NCBI GenBank assembly: GCA_036337945.1
Contig: JAYZDF010000132.1
Coordinates: 1-50,648, forward strand
Length of the DNA: 50,648 nucleotides
Direction of reading: 5' to 3'
Origin: JAYZDF01 sp036337945
GTDB taxonomy: Bacteria; Myxococcota; Kuafuiibacteriia; Kuafuiibacteriales; Kuafuiibacteriaceae
Shown one piece after another: positions 24,671 to 34,233 of the stretch; position 1 is the first letter of the stretch, and each line of letters starts with the position of its first letter. The notes beneath the pieces were generated by a model that saw only the letters and a list, made by a program, of their open reading frames with translations, was not told the DNA's origin and did no database searches. Position numbers and translations under genes: made by a program.

Positions 24671-27079
24671 CTAATGAGCCTGAGTTACTCCAATCAGTGA
24701 CAAAATATCAAAAATGACCTCTTTTCGATGCGGCTCATTCTCAGTGCCCACAACCGGTCCGACACAACTCGGGCATCCTTGCTCGCACTCGCAGGATTCA
24801 ATCAAGGTTCGAGCCCGAAAAAAGATGTCTCGTCGTTCTTCGTAAATTCGACCTGATAAGCCCGTCCCGCCCGCAATGGCGTCAAAAAGATAAATCGTCG
24901 GGTCAAACTCGTTGTCTGGCTTTTCGTCCTTTGACGAGTTCATCGGCTCAAGAGGGTCAACGAGGCGATAACCAATATCTCGTGGGTCACTCATGAGCCC
25001 AATCGCGGCCACAGTATGTAATGCAGCCATCAGTCCTCGAAGAGCGTCAATGACAATCGGGCGTGCATAGGGAACTTTGGTGATGACATCACTGGGTATA
25101 CTTGCCCACCAGGCTGAAGTCGGCATTTGTATTTCGGGCAATTGCACCTCGCCATATCCAACATTTTCATGGGTATGAAATTTGATTTTTTTGTACCCAA
25201 CGACCTTTTCGACGATATTGACCTCACCGAGACCAACCCGAAGAGACGAAACACTTCCCCACGAAACATAGTCGTGTCGATCTTCGTAAAGAACGTTAAC
25301 CTTGCTGTGCGTCATCGCTGTTGTGTAATAATCGGGGACAACTCTTCTGACGAAAGCCTTATGATTTTTGTGGTCGAGTCGTTCAACTTGAAATTGTTTG
25401 CCTTCATGCTGATAGATAGCTTGCTCGTGCAGCATGGTGTGAGTTGAAAGCCAATCCATCTCGGCAATCGTCTTACTTTTTTCTACGTCAATGACGACAA
25501 AGTTGTCCCAAGACGCAGACCGTAGAGATACGGAGCTCGCTGGGTAAGCATCGGCAGACCAATGAAAAAGCATACTCCCGCTCGGGTGTTGTACAGGTTG
25601 TAGTACTTTCTTGTCGGCGAGGTAACCAAGCGCCTCAAGAAGCATGTCGTTCGAGACATTCCCAAATTGCTCCTTATCTTCGAACGGAAGTTCAAATGCA
25701 GCGCACTTAAGATGCTGTAGAATAATCTCAAGATTATCCGGATCAACACGCGCATGTTCTATCGGAGCACCAGTTATCAATTCAGGTTTACGCGCCAGAA
25801 ACTGATCTAACGGAGCACTGGACGTGACAAGAATAGCCAAGCTTTCTCCTTCACGACGTCCAGCGCGACCAAATCGCTGCCACATGCCCGCGATTGAGCC
25901 AGGATAGCCAGCACATATTACTGCATCTAATGAGCCGATATCGATTCCCAACTCCAAAGCGTTGGTGGCGACTACACAGAGGATTTCGCCATCTCTTAAT
26001 CCACGTTCAATTCTTCGTCGAGTTTCCGGAAGGTATCCGCCTCGATAGGCCTGAATACTTTCTTCGGGGACACCATGTTCCGCTTTTCGGTCCCTAAGGT
26101 ATTTGAGCATTACTTCCACCCGGTTACGGCTTTGTCCGAAGATCAGCGTAGGGACTCGTGCACGCAAAAGATCTAATGCAAGTCGAACAGTGCTCTTCAC
26201 GTAGCTGGCTCTCAGGCCGAGTTCAGCATTTACGATAGGTGGGTTGTACAACATGAACCTTCTTTGGCCTTGAGGAGCCCCACTTTCATCAATAAGTTCA
26301 ACGTCTCGACCAACCAATGCACTTGCGTGCTCTTTGGGATTTCCAATAGTGGCAGATGCAAAAAGAAACTGCGGATTTGAACCGTGAAATCTTGCTATTC
26401 TTTGAAGTCGTCGGAGCACATTTGCCAGATGAGAACCAAAGACACCTCGGTACATGTGTAATTCATCGATCACTACGTGACTAAGGTTTGAAAAGAAACG
26501 TGCCCAGCCGGTGTGGTGCGGCAGAATTCCGGCGTGAAGCATGTCAGGATTACTGATGACAATACCGCATCTTTCTCTCGCTGTTTTACGTGCGTCTCCA
26601 GGCGTGTCTCCGTCGTATGTGATCGCACCTTGAGAAATTTTTATATCTTGAAACCAACCATGAAGACGTTGCTCTTGGTCTCGAGCTAACGCCTTCGTAG
26701 GAAATAAATAAAGAGCCCGTGCACTCGGGTCTTGAGAGAGGTGATTGAGTATCGGAATATTGTAGCAAAGACTTTTTCCCGATGCGGTAGGCGTTGCTAT
26801 GACAACATCTTTTCCAGCTGTCGCAGCGTGAAATGCTTCAACCTGATGACTGTAGAGTTCAGTAATGCCTCGAGACTGCAAAGCAGCTTGCAGCCGCGGA
26901 TCGATAGCATCTGGAATCGAGCGACAACGAGGAAGGGTTGGCGGTCGAACCAATTCTTCACAGAAATTCCGTGAGATTCTTTGCGACTTCCACTGCCGAA
27001 CGACACTTGAAACACCGCGTTCGATCTTCCAATCAGGTTCTGGTCGATGGAATGGATTTTGGTTGTGCACGAACACCAC
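24671..27079 (-). CDS. mrfA: MrfA/YprA-like DEAD-box helicase with C-terminal Cys cluster
   Basis: 802-residue superfamily 2 helicase. Motifs in order: the Q-like SHQ near residue 78, Walker A ATPTASGKS near 95, motif II DELH, motif III SATIGNP, the helicase C domain with ATNALELGIDIG, and motif VI QRFGRAGRR. The C-terminal DUF1998-type region ends with four clustered cysteines, CECEQGCPSC, the zinc-binding signature of MrfA. In Bacillus, MrfA and exonuclease MrfB form a nucleotide excision pathway for mitomycin C damage. The start is GTG 27079; there is no nearby ATG. It follows the ALDH gene by 71 bp and directly precedes the mrfB-like gene. Confidence 0.92.
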   Translation of the reverse strand: MVFVHNQNPFHRPEPDWKIERGVSSVVRQWKSQRISRNFCEELVRPPTLPRCRSIPDAIDPRLQAALQSRGITELYSHQVEAFHAATAGKDVVIATPTASGKSLCYNIPILNHLSQDPSARALYLFPTKALARDQEQRLHGWFQDIKISQGAITYDGDTPGDARKTARERCGIVISNPDMLHAGILPHHTGWARFFSNLSHVVIDELHMYRGVFGSHLANVLRRLQRIARFHGSNPQFLFASATIGNPKEHASALVGRDVELIDESGAPQGQRRFMLYNPPIVNAELGLRASYVKSTVRLALDLLRARVPTLIFGQSRNRVEVMLKYLRDRKAEHGVPEESIQAYRGGYLPETRRRIERGLRDGEILCVVATNALELGIDIGSLDAVICAGYPGSIAGMWQRFGRAGRREGESLAILVTSSAPLDQFLARKPELITGAPIEHARVDPDNLEIILQHLKCAAFELPFEDKEQFGNVSNDMLLEALGYLADKKVLQPVQHPSGSMLFHWSADAYPASSVSLRSASWDNFVVIDVEKSKTIAEMDWLSTHTMLHEQAIYQHEGKQFQVERLDHKNHKAFVRRVVPDYYTTAMTHSKVNVLYEDRHDYVSWGSVSSLRVGLGEVNIVEKVVGYKKIKFHTHENVGYGEVQLPEIQMPTSAWWASIPSDVITKVPYARPIVIDALRGLMAALHTVAAIGLMSDPRDIGYRLVDPLEPMNSSKDEKPDNEFDPTIYLFDAIAGGTGLSGRIYEERRDIFFRARTLIESCECEQGCPSCVGPVVGTENEPHRKEVIFDILSLIGVTQAH

Positions 27080-27150
27080 TGTACAGATGAACAGACTGAA
27101 ATCAAGTTCAGTAGTCCGTTTGTTCGGCAGAACGTTCTAAGTACATGAAA

Positions 27151-28707
27151 TTATGAATAAAATTTCTTAATCGCCGCTATGCGTTTGTTCACGAGTCCAG
27201 CCAATTTGAGTAAGGCACCCAAAGATCCTTGGTTTCGCTGTACCAGTGCGGCGCCCATCTCGGCGAGTTCTGGGCTCGAGGGAAGCCACCATGGGTCTGG
27301 CTTCTTCGAAACGTCGGTGAAGAGGGTTCGGCGCCTAACAAATGTATCGTAAGAATGGCGACTGCCCGCGACACCTGTCCCGGTTTCTTTCGTCCCGGTC
27401 CAAGGTATTTGAGGCATAATTCCAGTCAGAGAATGATTGTTTACCAATGCGATTCCAACCTCCAGCTTTCGAGCGAGGCGCTGGCCTTTGGAGATATCCT
27501 TTGTCCAAACTGAACCGTTCAAACCGTATCGACTTTCGTTAGCAAGTTTCACCGCTTCGTCAGCATTGTCTACGCGAACGACTGCGATCACCGGTCCGAA
27601 CGTCTCCTCGTCCACAATCTTCATCCCAGATTGACAGGCGTCAATGATCGTTGGCGAAAAACCAAAACCTTCGCCTGTTGGTTCTCCGCCACATAAAATT
27701 TGGGCGCCCTTACCCACAGCATCGGCCACATGAGCTTTTACAATTGCTAACTGAGTTGCATTTTGAAGAGGTCCAATATCGCAACCTTGGGCTGGCGCAA
27801 CTCGCAACTTTGAAGTCACCGCAGCCAGCTTTGATACGAACTGATCAGCGATAGCGTTTTCAACGTAAACTCGTTCGATAGCAGCACAGTTTTGACCGGC
27901 ATTCATCATACCCCATTGGACAATTCCGGAGACAGTCCGTTGTAAATCACAATCAGCCAACACAATCGCTGCATCCTTGCCGCCCAACTCAACCGAGCAA
28001 GGTATCAATCTCTCGGCGGCAAAACTCGCGACTTTCTTCCCCGTAGAAACCGAGCCCGTAAAGACTACGCCACTAATGTTTGCACTGAGAAGAGCTCGTC
28101 CTACTCCGCCATCTCCTTGAACAATTGATACAAGTCCTTCAGGCAAAACTGAGGCACACTGTTTCGCCAGCCATTCACCCGTTCGAGGTGTGTACTCAGA
28201 AGGCTTTAGTACAACGGCATTCCCAGAAAGAAGCGCTGGGAATAACGACTTCCAGAAGTTCGAGAGAGGAAAATTCCATGGCGCGATGATAGCAATTACA
28301 CCTCTTGGGACTGCTTCAACCACTGCTTTTTTTCCTGGATAATCGAGGGCCGATAATTTGATCGGCTCATCGGCAAGTGCATTTTTCGCCGCTGATACTG
28401 CTCCGTTCAAATAGTCTTTGAGACCAACTACTTCGGACATTAAGCACTCTGTTTCACTTCTTCCTGTCTCTTTAGACATAAGCGAAATCACTTCTTTATG
28501 GTTCGACAAGATAACTTGTACGACCTCGTGTAACGCCTTTGCGCGGTTACTCAAAGTCATGTGCCCCCAAGCAAGTTGAGCTTGATGTGCTCTCGCTATA
28601 AGTTCAGGTATTAGCGTCACGTCGGTATGCGAGACCGGCTCGAGAGTCTCGCCTGTTGCTGGAGAGATGGTTCCTGGTGGATTCGTTACTTCTTCCATTC
28701 CTATCAT
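27151..28707 (-). CDS. Aldehyde dehydrogenase
   Basis: 518-residue NAD(P)-dependent aldehyde dehydrogenase that oxidises an aldehyde to the acid. The catalytic glutamate E240 in VELGGKD and the nucleophile C274 in GQNCAAIE are 34 residues apart, as in the family. PWNFPLSNFW, KPSEYTP, FTGSVSTG and EETFGPVIAV are also present. A C-terminal extension of about 50 residues after the usual end is hydrophobic and helical, and may bind membrane. This recalls membrane-bound fatty aldehyde enzymes but is not decisive. The start is ATG 28707, with AGGA 8 nt upstream. It follows the SRPBCC gene by 16 bp and precedes mrfA by 71 bp. Confidence 0.94.
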   Translation of the reverse strand: MIGMEEVTNPPGTISPATGETLEPVSHTDVTLIPELIARAHQAQLAWGHMTLSNRAKALHEVVQVILSNHKEVISLMSKETGRSETECLMSEVVGLKDYLNGAVSAAKNALADEPIKLSALDYPGKKAVVEAVPRGVIAIIAPWNFPLSNFWKSLFPALLSGNAVVLKPSEYTPRTGEWLAKQCASVLPEGLVSIVQGDGGVGRALLSANISGVVFTGSVSTGKKVASFAAERLIPCSVELGGKDAAIVLADCDLQRTVSGIVQWGMMNAGQNCAAIERVYVENAIADQFVSKLAAVTSKLRVAPAQGCDIGPLQNATQLAIVKAHVADAVGKGAQILCGGEPTGEGFGFSPTIIDACQSGMKIVDEETFGPVIAVVRVDNADEAVKLANESRYGLNGSVWTKDISKGQRLARKLEVGIALVNNHSLTGIMPQIPWTGTKETGTGVAGSRHSYDTFVRRRTLFTDVSKKPDPWWLPSSPELAEMGAALVQRNQGSLGALLKLAGLVNKRIAAIKKFYS

Positions 28708-28723
28708 CTGGGCATCCTAATAA

Positions 28724-29401
28724 TTATTGTGACGGAGCACTTGTCGAAGTCGATGACGTCGAGGAAGTTGCTACAGCTGTCGTAGAGGTTGAAGAAGTCG
28801 CCGCTTCAAGCGCAGCTTTTTCCGCAGCTTCGCGCTCTTGTGCCTCAATAAATGCCGGCGCCGATGCTTCCGCCAAATCCTTTAGTTTATCCAAGCCGTA
28901 CTCGAAATCCTGACCAATCCATTCATCGAAATTCAGAGCGAGGAATCTCATCAGAAAATTTCCTTCTGTAGAACCCAATAAGGACCAAACGACTAAGACC
29001 CCTTCTTGATTGCGAGGTGGTCTTTGCATAAGTATCGTACCGCGCGCCGGGGACTCATCTTGATCAAACTGGAGCGAGTAAACAATTCCTGTCTTGGGAC
29101 TTGCACTTAATATGGTGAGCGAACCATCGATAGAGCTTTCTGACGTCCAAGACATCTTGGCCCCCTTGCCTATTTTAGGCCCAGAATACTTTAGCTGGAT
29201 GGTTGAGTCTTTTTGAGGTGACCAGGCAGACCATTCTGTCCATCGCTCAGGCGTCACAATGTATTCAGCGATCGCTGCAGGTGGAGCCTTGATGACCAGT
29301 CGTCTCTCAACCGCAAACTCCGCCGGCAAGAAGTAACCGGCCGTTAAAACGCATGCAGTGAGGACGATTAGCCAAAACACGAGTCTCTTTTTCACGGTCA
29401 C
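28724..29401 (-). CDS. SRPBCC-family protein with N-terminal membrane anchor
   Basis: About 225 residues from GTG 29401 (GTG 29395 is equally possible). Open frame extends to 29488 but without coding character. An N-terminal hydrophobic helix (about residues 7-23) anchors or exports the protein. It is followed by a START/SRPBCC-like lipid-binding fold of the polyketide-cyclase type: RLVIKAPPAAIAEYI, then WTEWSAWSP, then a ligand-pocket sheet. The last 50 residues are Glu/Ala-rich, then a Thr/Ser low-complexity tail. It is upstream of the ALDH gene by 16 bp. Likely role: binding of a hydrophobic ligand in the envelope; the ligand is unknown. Confidence 0.82.
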   Translation of the reverse strand: MTVKKRLVFWLIVLTACVLTAGYFLPAEFAVERRLVIKAPPAAIAEYIVTPERWTEWSAWSPQKDSTIQLKYSGPKIGKGAKMSWTSESSIDGSLTILSASPKTGIVYSLQFDQDESPARGTILMQRPPRNQEGVLVVWSLLGSTEGNFLMRFLALNFDEWIGQDFEYGLDKLKDLAEASAPAFIEAQEREAAEKAALEAATSSTSTTAVATSSTSSTSTSAPSQ

Positions 29402-29550
29402 TGCTATAGCATAGCTTTTGCGCCAAAACCCGCAGCCATAATAAGTGTAAACGATATATATATGATAAAGATCACGAAATAAAAGCAACGCAGATGGGAA
29501 TCATCCGATAAATCAATCGCCCCTAATGTAATGAAAAGGATGATATTAGA

Positions 29551-29793
29551 ATGAGTATAGGATTGAGCCAAAGAATTCCACTTCCGAGGAATGGTTCGAG
29601 CGTAAGCGACCAATCAAAAATGAATCAGCAGATCGCCCAAGGGGGCGGTTCCGATGTAGCCCGCGACCAAGTAGCTAGAAATACACGCAAAAAACAGGCA
29701 ATGCGTCTTTTAGGTCGGCGAATAGTCATGCAGAAACTCCAAGATGAAATCGGCGTAGGCCGCGCCGCGGCAACCAAGAAAACCAAAGGATAA
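29551..29793 (+). CDS. Small basic hypothetical protein
   Basis: 80 residues, rich in Arg, Lys, Gln and Gly with no hydrophobic helix; the last 40 residues look helical (RKKQAMRLLGRRIVMQKLQDE). Not recognised. An AAGGA lies about 12 nt upstream of the ATG, weakly placed. It precedes the HEAT-repeat gene on the same strand by 95 bp and could be its first partner. An antisense open frame of 127 codons overlaps it but looks non-coding. If this gene is not real, 29402-29888 is a gene-free stretch with an AT-rich core near 29450-29480. Confidence 0.5.
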   Translation: MSIGLSQRIPLPRNGSSVSDQSKMNQQIAQGGGSDVARDQVARNTRKKQAMRLLGRRIVMQKLQDEIGVGRAAATKKTKG

Positions 29794-29888
29794 CCGTGTG
29801 AACCTGCGCTAACACGATTACGGTATTCAAATATCACCCGTATGGGTTGACGGTAACTTTCAGACTGAGAAGATGAGCCCAGGTACCA

Positions 29889-31760
29889 ATGGAAAGCCAG
29901 GCACCAGCAACACAAAATACCGAGGCCGAACAGCGACGTAATGCTGTTGAGGTTGGTAGCTATACCAAGAAGCTTGTTGACGCCTACCGACTGCTCGAAC
30001 CTAACCATCCCACATTTAGGGAAATCGAAGAAAATCTCTGGAACAAAGTTGCCAGCTATCTCGAACGCTTTGGAGATATTGCGCTCGAGATTTCGCCAAC
30101 ATCGGTCGCTATTGAAGACCGCATAATAATTGAAGCTAATCGGAAGCAGGATTCGGTGAGCTTTCCATTATTCGCCGAAGGCATTCACGAAGTTGTATTC
30201 GGGCGGGATATCTCTCGCGAAGAAGTTATCGGGTTCATCAGGATGTGGGCTGATGCTTGTATAAGAATGAACTCCGAACAACAAAACTTCGATGAAGCCA
30301 TCTCCATAAAAACTCAAGTTTGGGAAGCGGATTACGCATCAGTCGAACTCATTGGAATGACTTCGGTTCACGAGGGACAAGGCGAGGATGGCGAGGAAGA
30401 CTCAGAGTATCTGACGGAAGTTCGCGAAGCAGTCCGTGCGATATCGGGGGGCGAAGGCTCCGACGATGGAGATTTCGGACTCGGGCAAGCTGGACACCTG
30501 TTGAACGGTACGGGTGCCAATGCCAATTTTTGGAGTAAGGCAGCTGAAACAGATGGTTTGTTGTTCAAAGATCTTCTTGCCGCTGATGACACCTTTGCTT
30601 TGCAATTACTCAGTGCAGAGCTCGGACTTCAAGTTCAGCCGGCTTCTCTAAAAAAATTGAAGGTCAAGGGGACCGTGAACCAACTAACTCAGGAGCGTTG
30701 CGATAAAATTATTGAAGAACTCTCCGCGCCCGTCGATGATAACTGGCCTAAGGCCTATATAAGATCGACTTTTATACTCGCGATCGACGCCAACTCCGAC
30801 GAGTTGGCGGCAATTGTCCAACCCCTGGAGCGATTATTTGTGTCTCTGGCAGAGGAAGGACGGTTTGAATTCCTCACCACGTCACTAAATTTAGCGCGGC
30901 AAGACTTACTGAATATTTCGACCAACGCGAATCAAGCCGCACAAGTTCTGAGCGCTTTGCACGCCTCTCTAATATCTCAGCCTGTTCTGGATGCCGCTTT
31001 CCGAGCATTAGAGCATCCGACGACACGAGACAACGCGAAGTCATTGCTTGAACTCATTCCCCCTGGACAGGCGAAAAAACTATTGGACAGAATGGATGAA
31101 CTTTCTACGCCGCTCGGAATAGATGCAATGGTAGAGATACTCAGCAAGAAAAGCTTACAGACTGAGGATATCGCATACGTCGCTCGCAATTCAAAACCGG
31201 AAGTCGCGAAGGGAATCATCCGACTGACAGCAATGATTCGTCCAGAAGATGTGAATTTTATCAGAAAACAAGTACTGCAACATCCAAACCCGGCGTTTCG
31301 GCGAGGAATCCTTGCAAGTATTTCGATGGAAGAAGTTCCAGCTAATCTCCAAGAAATTCGACCATTGTTACTCGATGAAGATGCTGCAATTCGAGCAACA
31401 GCAGCGCTGATGGTCGCGCAGGTAAAAGATCAACAATCATTGGGCTCACTCGCTGAAATCATCAATGGCGATTTCTCCGAAGACGAACAAAAGCGCGCCG
31501 TTGTAGCAATCTCCAAAATTGGAGGCACTGCGGCAGGACTCGCCCTGAGAAAAATATTCATGCAACAAAAGAATCTCGACCTGCGTTGTGTCGCTGCCTT
31601 AGGTCTGGGTGACATCGGTGACCAAGCTGCACAGCCTCTTTTGGAAAAAGAGGCAAAGAAAATCCTTAGTCGCGGTCGACTCAAGGCTTCGTGCCTAGAA
31701 GCCCTCAGACGCCTAGAGGTAAACAAGCAACAAGCAAGAAGTAAGGCGAGAGGTCAATAA
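29889..31760 (+). CDS. HEAT-repeat protein with N-terminal module shared with its neighbour
   Basis: 623 residues, soluble. Residues about 25-120 form an N-terminal alpha/beta module with the pattern GIHEVVFGRDISREEVIGFI near 97-116. A very acidic linker with several Gly follows at about 160-200, and then alpha-helical repeats to the C-terminus. Repeats between about 440 and 610 are HEAT-like, for example the DEDAAIRATAALMVAQ and RCVAALGLGDIGD patterns. The C-terminus is basic. HEAT proteins scaffold protein complexes. The next gene begins 1 nt after this stop and carries a similar N-terminal module, so the two are almost certainly expressed and used together. No enzyme motif was seen. Confidence 0.85.
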   Translation: MESQAPATQNTEAEQRRNAVEVGSYTKKLVDAYRLLEPNHPTFREIEENLWNKVASYLERFGDIALEISPTSVAIEDRIIIEANRKQDSVSFPLFAEGIHEVVFGRDISREEVIGFIRMWADACIRMNSEQQNFDEAISIKTQVWEADYASVELIGMTSVHEGQGEDGEEDSEYLTEVREAVRAISGGEGSDDGDFGLGQAGHLLNGTGANANFWSKAAETDGLLFKDLLAADDTFALQLLSAELGLQVQPASLKKLKVKGTVNQLTQERCDKIIEELSAPVDDNWPKAYIRSTFILAIDANSDELAAIVQPLERLFVSLAEEGRFEFLTTSLNLARQDLLNISTNANQAAQVLSALHASLISQPVLDAAFRALEHPTTRDNAKSLLELIPPGQAKKLLDRMDELSTPLGIDAMVEILSKKSLQTEDIAYVARNSKPEVAKGIIRLTAMIRPEDVNFIRKQVLQHPNPAFRRGILASISMEEVPANLQEIRPLLLDEDAAIRATAALMVAQVKDQQSLGSLAEIINGDFSEDEQKRAVVAISKIGGTAAGLALRKIFMQQKNLDLRCVAALGLGDIGDQAAQPLLEKEAKKILSRGRLKASCLEALRRLEVNKQQARSKARGQ

Positions 31761-31761
31761 G

Positions 31762-34125
31762 GTGAGTTCGAATCTACAATCAGGCTTCGGTGTCGATCCC
31801 TCGACTGATTTATTAGTAAAAATTGGAGTTTGTTTTCGACTCGGAACAATGCACCAAATCGGCAATGCAGCGCTTCGAAAGCCGATGATGGAGTTGGTGA
31901 AAGCCGTAAACGCTGTCTTTGACAAGAACGCGCAGGAAGTCCGCGTACAATGTGTTAAAGACTGTTTCTTTGTTAATCGTCAAATCGTAACTACCGACAA
32001 CGAACAAGCAGAGAGCATTCAAATGATGCGTCGAGTCTTGCGCCGGCTTGCTGTTCACGAAATCGCATTTCGGGACAGACTTAGTTACGAAGAAATGTCC
32101 GATATCATCGCAGCCTTCCAGAAGAGAATTTGGGGAATGAAAGATTCTCAAGAGAGAATTGAGCTTCATTCAAAGGTAGAGCTTTGCGTACTTAGTCGCT
32201 CGCAAAGGGAAAAGCTACTTCGTCGAGGAGACCGAAGAGCCGAGGTTATCCAAAATTACGCGATGCTCGCGCTGAGTTTGAAGAAGATCTCACTCAATTT
32301 CCACGATCTCAAACCTATCTCTGTCACAAAATTACGCAAAGCTATTCAGCTCACCTACGAGTCTTTCGATGGATACGAAGGCCTTCTCGTTGGACTCACA
32401 AGGTTTACAAATCCTGATGGGCGCTCATATTTTCACGCAGCTTCGGTTGGTACGCTGATCATGTTGATGTGTCGCAAGCTCGGCTTGCCCAGACAAAGGA
32501 CAAGTGAACTCACTTTGAGCGGCATGCTTTATGACATTGCTAGGGACTCACTGACTGACCCGTTTCAAGGGGGTAAGATCAACCAGCAGACGATTCATCA
32601 ATCGTTACGGCGGGTCGAAAGAGTGCCATTGCGTTCTTTGATTCGCCTAAGCATGGGGAGCCCTCACAAAGACGACCTCATAAGAGCGACGATGGCGTTC
32701 AACGCTTCGCAGTCACGAGATATGCTCGATGAGTCTGCAAATCAACTTGCTACTAATCTCATATCAGTCGCCAGTGCTTATCAGCTTATTAGCGCACCAA
32801 TTCCCCCTCGGAGGGGATTGAAACCGGACCAAGCCTTAGCCCTGATAAGAAATTCTCCTGAACGCTACAGTCAAGAAATCTCAGATTTACTTATGCTTAC
32901 ACTGGGGCCGATTCCCATTGGTTCGGTAGTCCGGCTGTCAACAGGCGAAATTGGGGTAGTTTCACGCGTCACCGATCAGACATTATTTCGGCCAAGAATT
33001 CGTATTCTTGATGACAAGGGCATCACAACGGACAAGCTCATTGAACTTTCTGAACACCCAGACATTCAAATCCTCGAAACCCTGGATCCGGTTGCGCAAA
33101 ATATAAATGTCGCGCGAGCACTTATCGGTGATTTGAGTAAAGAAGAATTACGCGATGTATCAGACGAATCAGTAACCTCGATTGCTCTTGATGAAATCGA
33201 ATTAGAAGAAAAAGAGTTCTCCATGGGAGGCGCTCCCGTTCTAGAAGCAGAGCCTGAGCAAGCAGTGGAGACTCTTTCGATCGAACCTGTGGTCAGTGAT
33301 GAAAACGCCACAAATGAATCAATGGACTCTGTCAATCAAACGGTTGAAGACGAAATTGAATTCGAAGAACCAGAGCCACTAAGACAGGTCACAAAATTAG
33401 AACCACTGATCACCGACGAAATTGAATTCAACGCTCCTGTCGACGTGGCCATTTCAGTTGAGCCACCCGCAGAAAGTATGAGCGAAGATGGCATGCTTGA
33501 TGTTGATTTATTTTCTAATACAGATGTACCGCTCAGTGGGCAAACAACCTCGGTTCATCCGCTAAATGAAGCGGATAATGATTTAGAAGGGCAAAGGGTC
33601 GCCCCCATTCGACTGAGCACAGCTAATATTCAACAGGTTGCTGAGCCCGTAGAACCAGCTATTCAAATCGAAGAGATTCCGGAACAGATTGCTCCGATTA
33701 GGTTGAATACGGAGAACCTTGTTCCGATAGATGCGGTAGATCATGAACCAATGCCAGAAGTACTTTCTCCCGATGCACTTGGCGAACTTGCGAGCGATCT
33801 TTTTGATGATGATCTTGAAATCAGCGACATCACTGAAGGTAGTCAGAATGACGATGACGAAGATGACGAGACCGTTGTAGAGAAAAGCAGCCCCCCGCTT
33901 CCTCCACAACAGCTCATGAGCCTTCCCTCAGATGAATGGCAGGCTCTGCCGCCTCTTCAAGTTCCTGCTGCAGCTGAGCTAGAGCTTGAAATTGTACCAA
34001 TAGAAGAAAAGTCACAATCAGACGATATAATCATCGAAAATATCGAACTCGAGGCAGAAGACTCTACCCAAAATACTTCAGATACGGAACTGATCATCGA
34101 CGATATCGAAATCGACATGACCTGA
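31762..34125 (+). CDS. Degenerate HD-GYP-like protein with long acidic tail
   Basis: 787 residues from GTG 31762, one base after the HEAT gene's stop, with GCGAGAGG upstream as ribosome binding site. Residues about 28-117 resemble the neighbour's N-terminal module (LAVHEIAFRDRLSYEEMSDI). Residues about 190-420 resemble an HD-GYP phosphodiesterase: a helix with H225 and LGLPRQRTSELTLSG, then LYDIARD where the HD pair should be (Y257-D258), and the C-terminal PIPIGSVVRLSTGEIGVV strand. The HD histidine is replaced and no HHE or GYP motif was found, so it is probably catalytically dead, perhaps a cyclic-di-GMP sensor or scaffold. Residues 440-787 are a very acidic, probably disordered tail. Confidence 0.82.
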   Translation: MSSNLQSGFGVDPSTDLLVKIGVCFRLGTMHQIGNAALRKPMMELVKAVNAVFDKNAQEVRVQCVKDCFFVNRQIVTTDNEQAESIQMMRRVLRRLAVHEIAFRDRLSYEEMSDIIAAFQKRIWGMKDSQERIELHSKVELCVLSRSQREKLLRRGDRRAEVIQNYAMLALSLKKISLNFHDLKPISVTKLRKAIQLTYESFDGYEGLLVGLTRFTNPDGRSYFHAASVGTLIMLMCRKLGLPRQRTSELTLSGMLYDIARDSLTDPFQGGKINQQTIHQSLRRVERVPLRSLIRLSMGSPHKDDLIRATMAFNASQSRDMLDESANQLATNLISVASAYQLISAPIPPRRGLKPDQALALIRNSPERYSQEISDLLMLTLGPIPIGSVVRLSTGEIGVVSRVTDQTLFRPRIRILDDKGITTDKLIELSEHPDIQILETLDPVAQNINVARALIGDLSKEELRDVSDESVTSIALDEIELEEKEFSMGGAPVLEAEPEQAVETLSIEPVVSDENATNESMDSVNQTVEDEIEFEEPEPLRQVTKLEPLITDEIEFNAPVDVAISVEPPAESMSEDGMLDVDLFSNTDVPLSGQTTSVHPLNEADNDLEGQRVAPIRLSTANIQQVAEPVEPAIQIEEIPEQIAPIRLNTENLVPIDAVDHEPMPEVLSPDALGELASDLFDDDLEISDITEGSQNDDDEDDETVVEKSSPPLPPQQLMSLPSDEWQALPPLQVPAAAELELEIVPIEEKSQSDDIIIENIELEAEDSTQNTSDTELIIDDIEIDMT

Positions 34126-34233
34126 GCGACGTGGCTCGTCTTAATTCGATAGAAATTGAAATACCGAGTCCCTCTCCCAAAGGGATAAAAGTTTGCACTC
34201 AATGTCGAATGTTCAAAAGCCCGTTAGAAACCT

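Noticed and set aside
29625..30008. 127-codon minus-strand frame
   Set aside because: It lies antisense to the small basic gene and the HEAT gene start, and its composition looks random.
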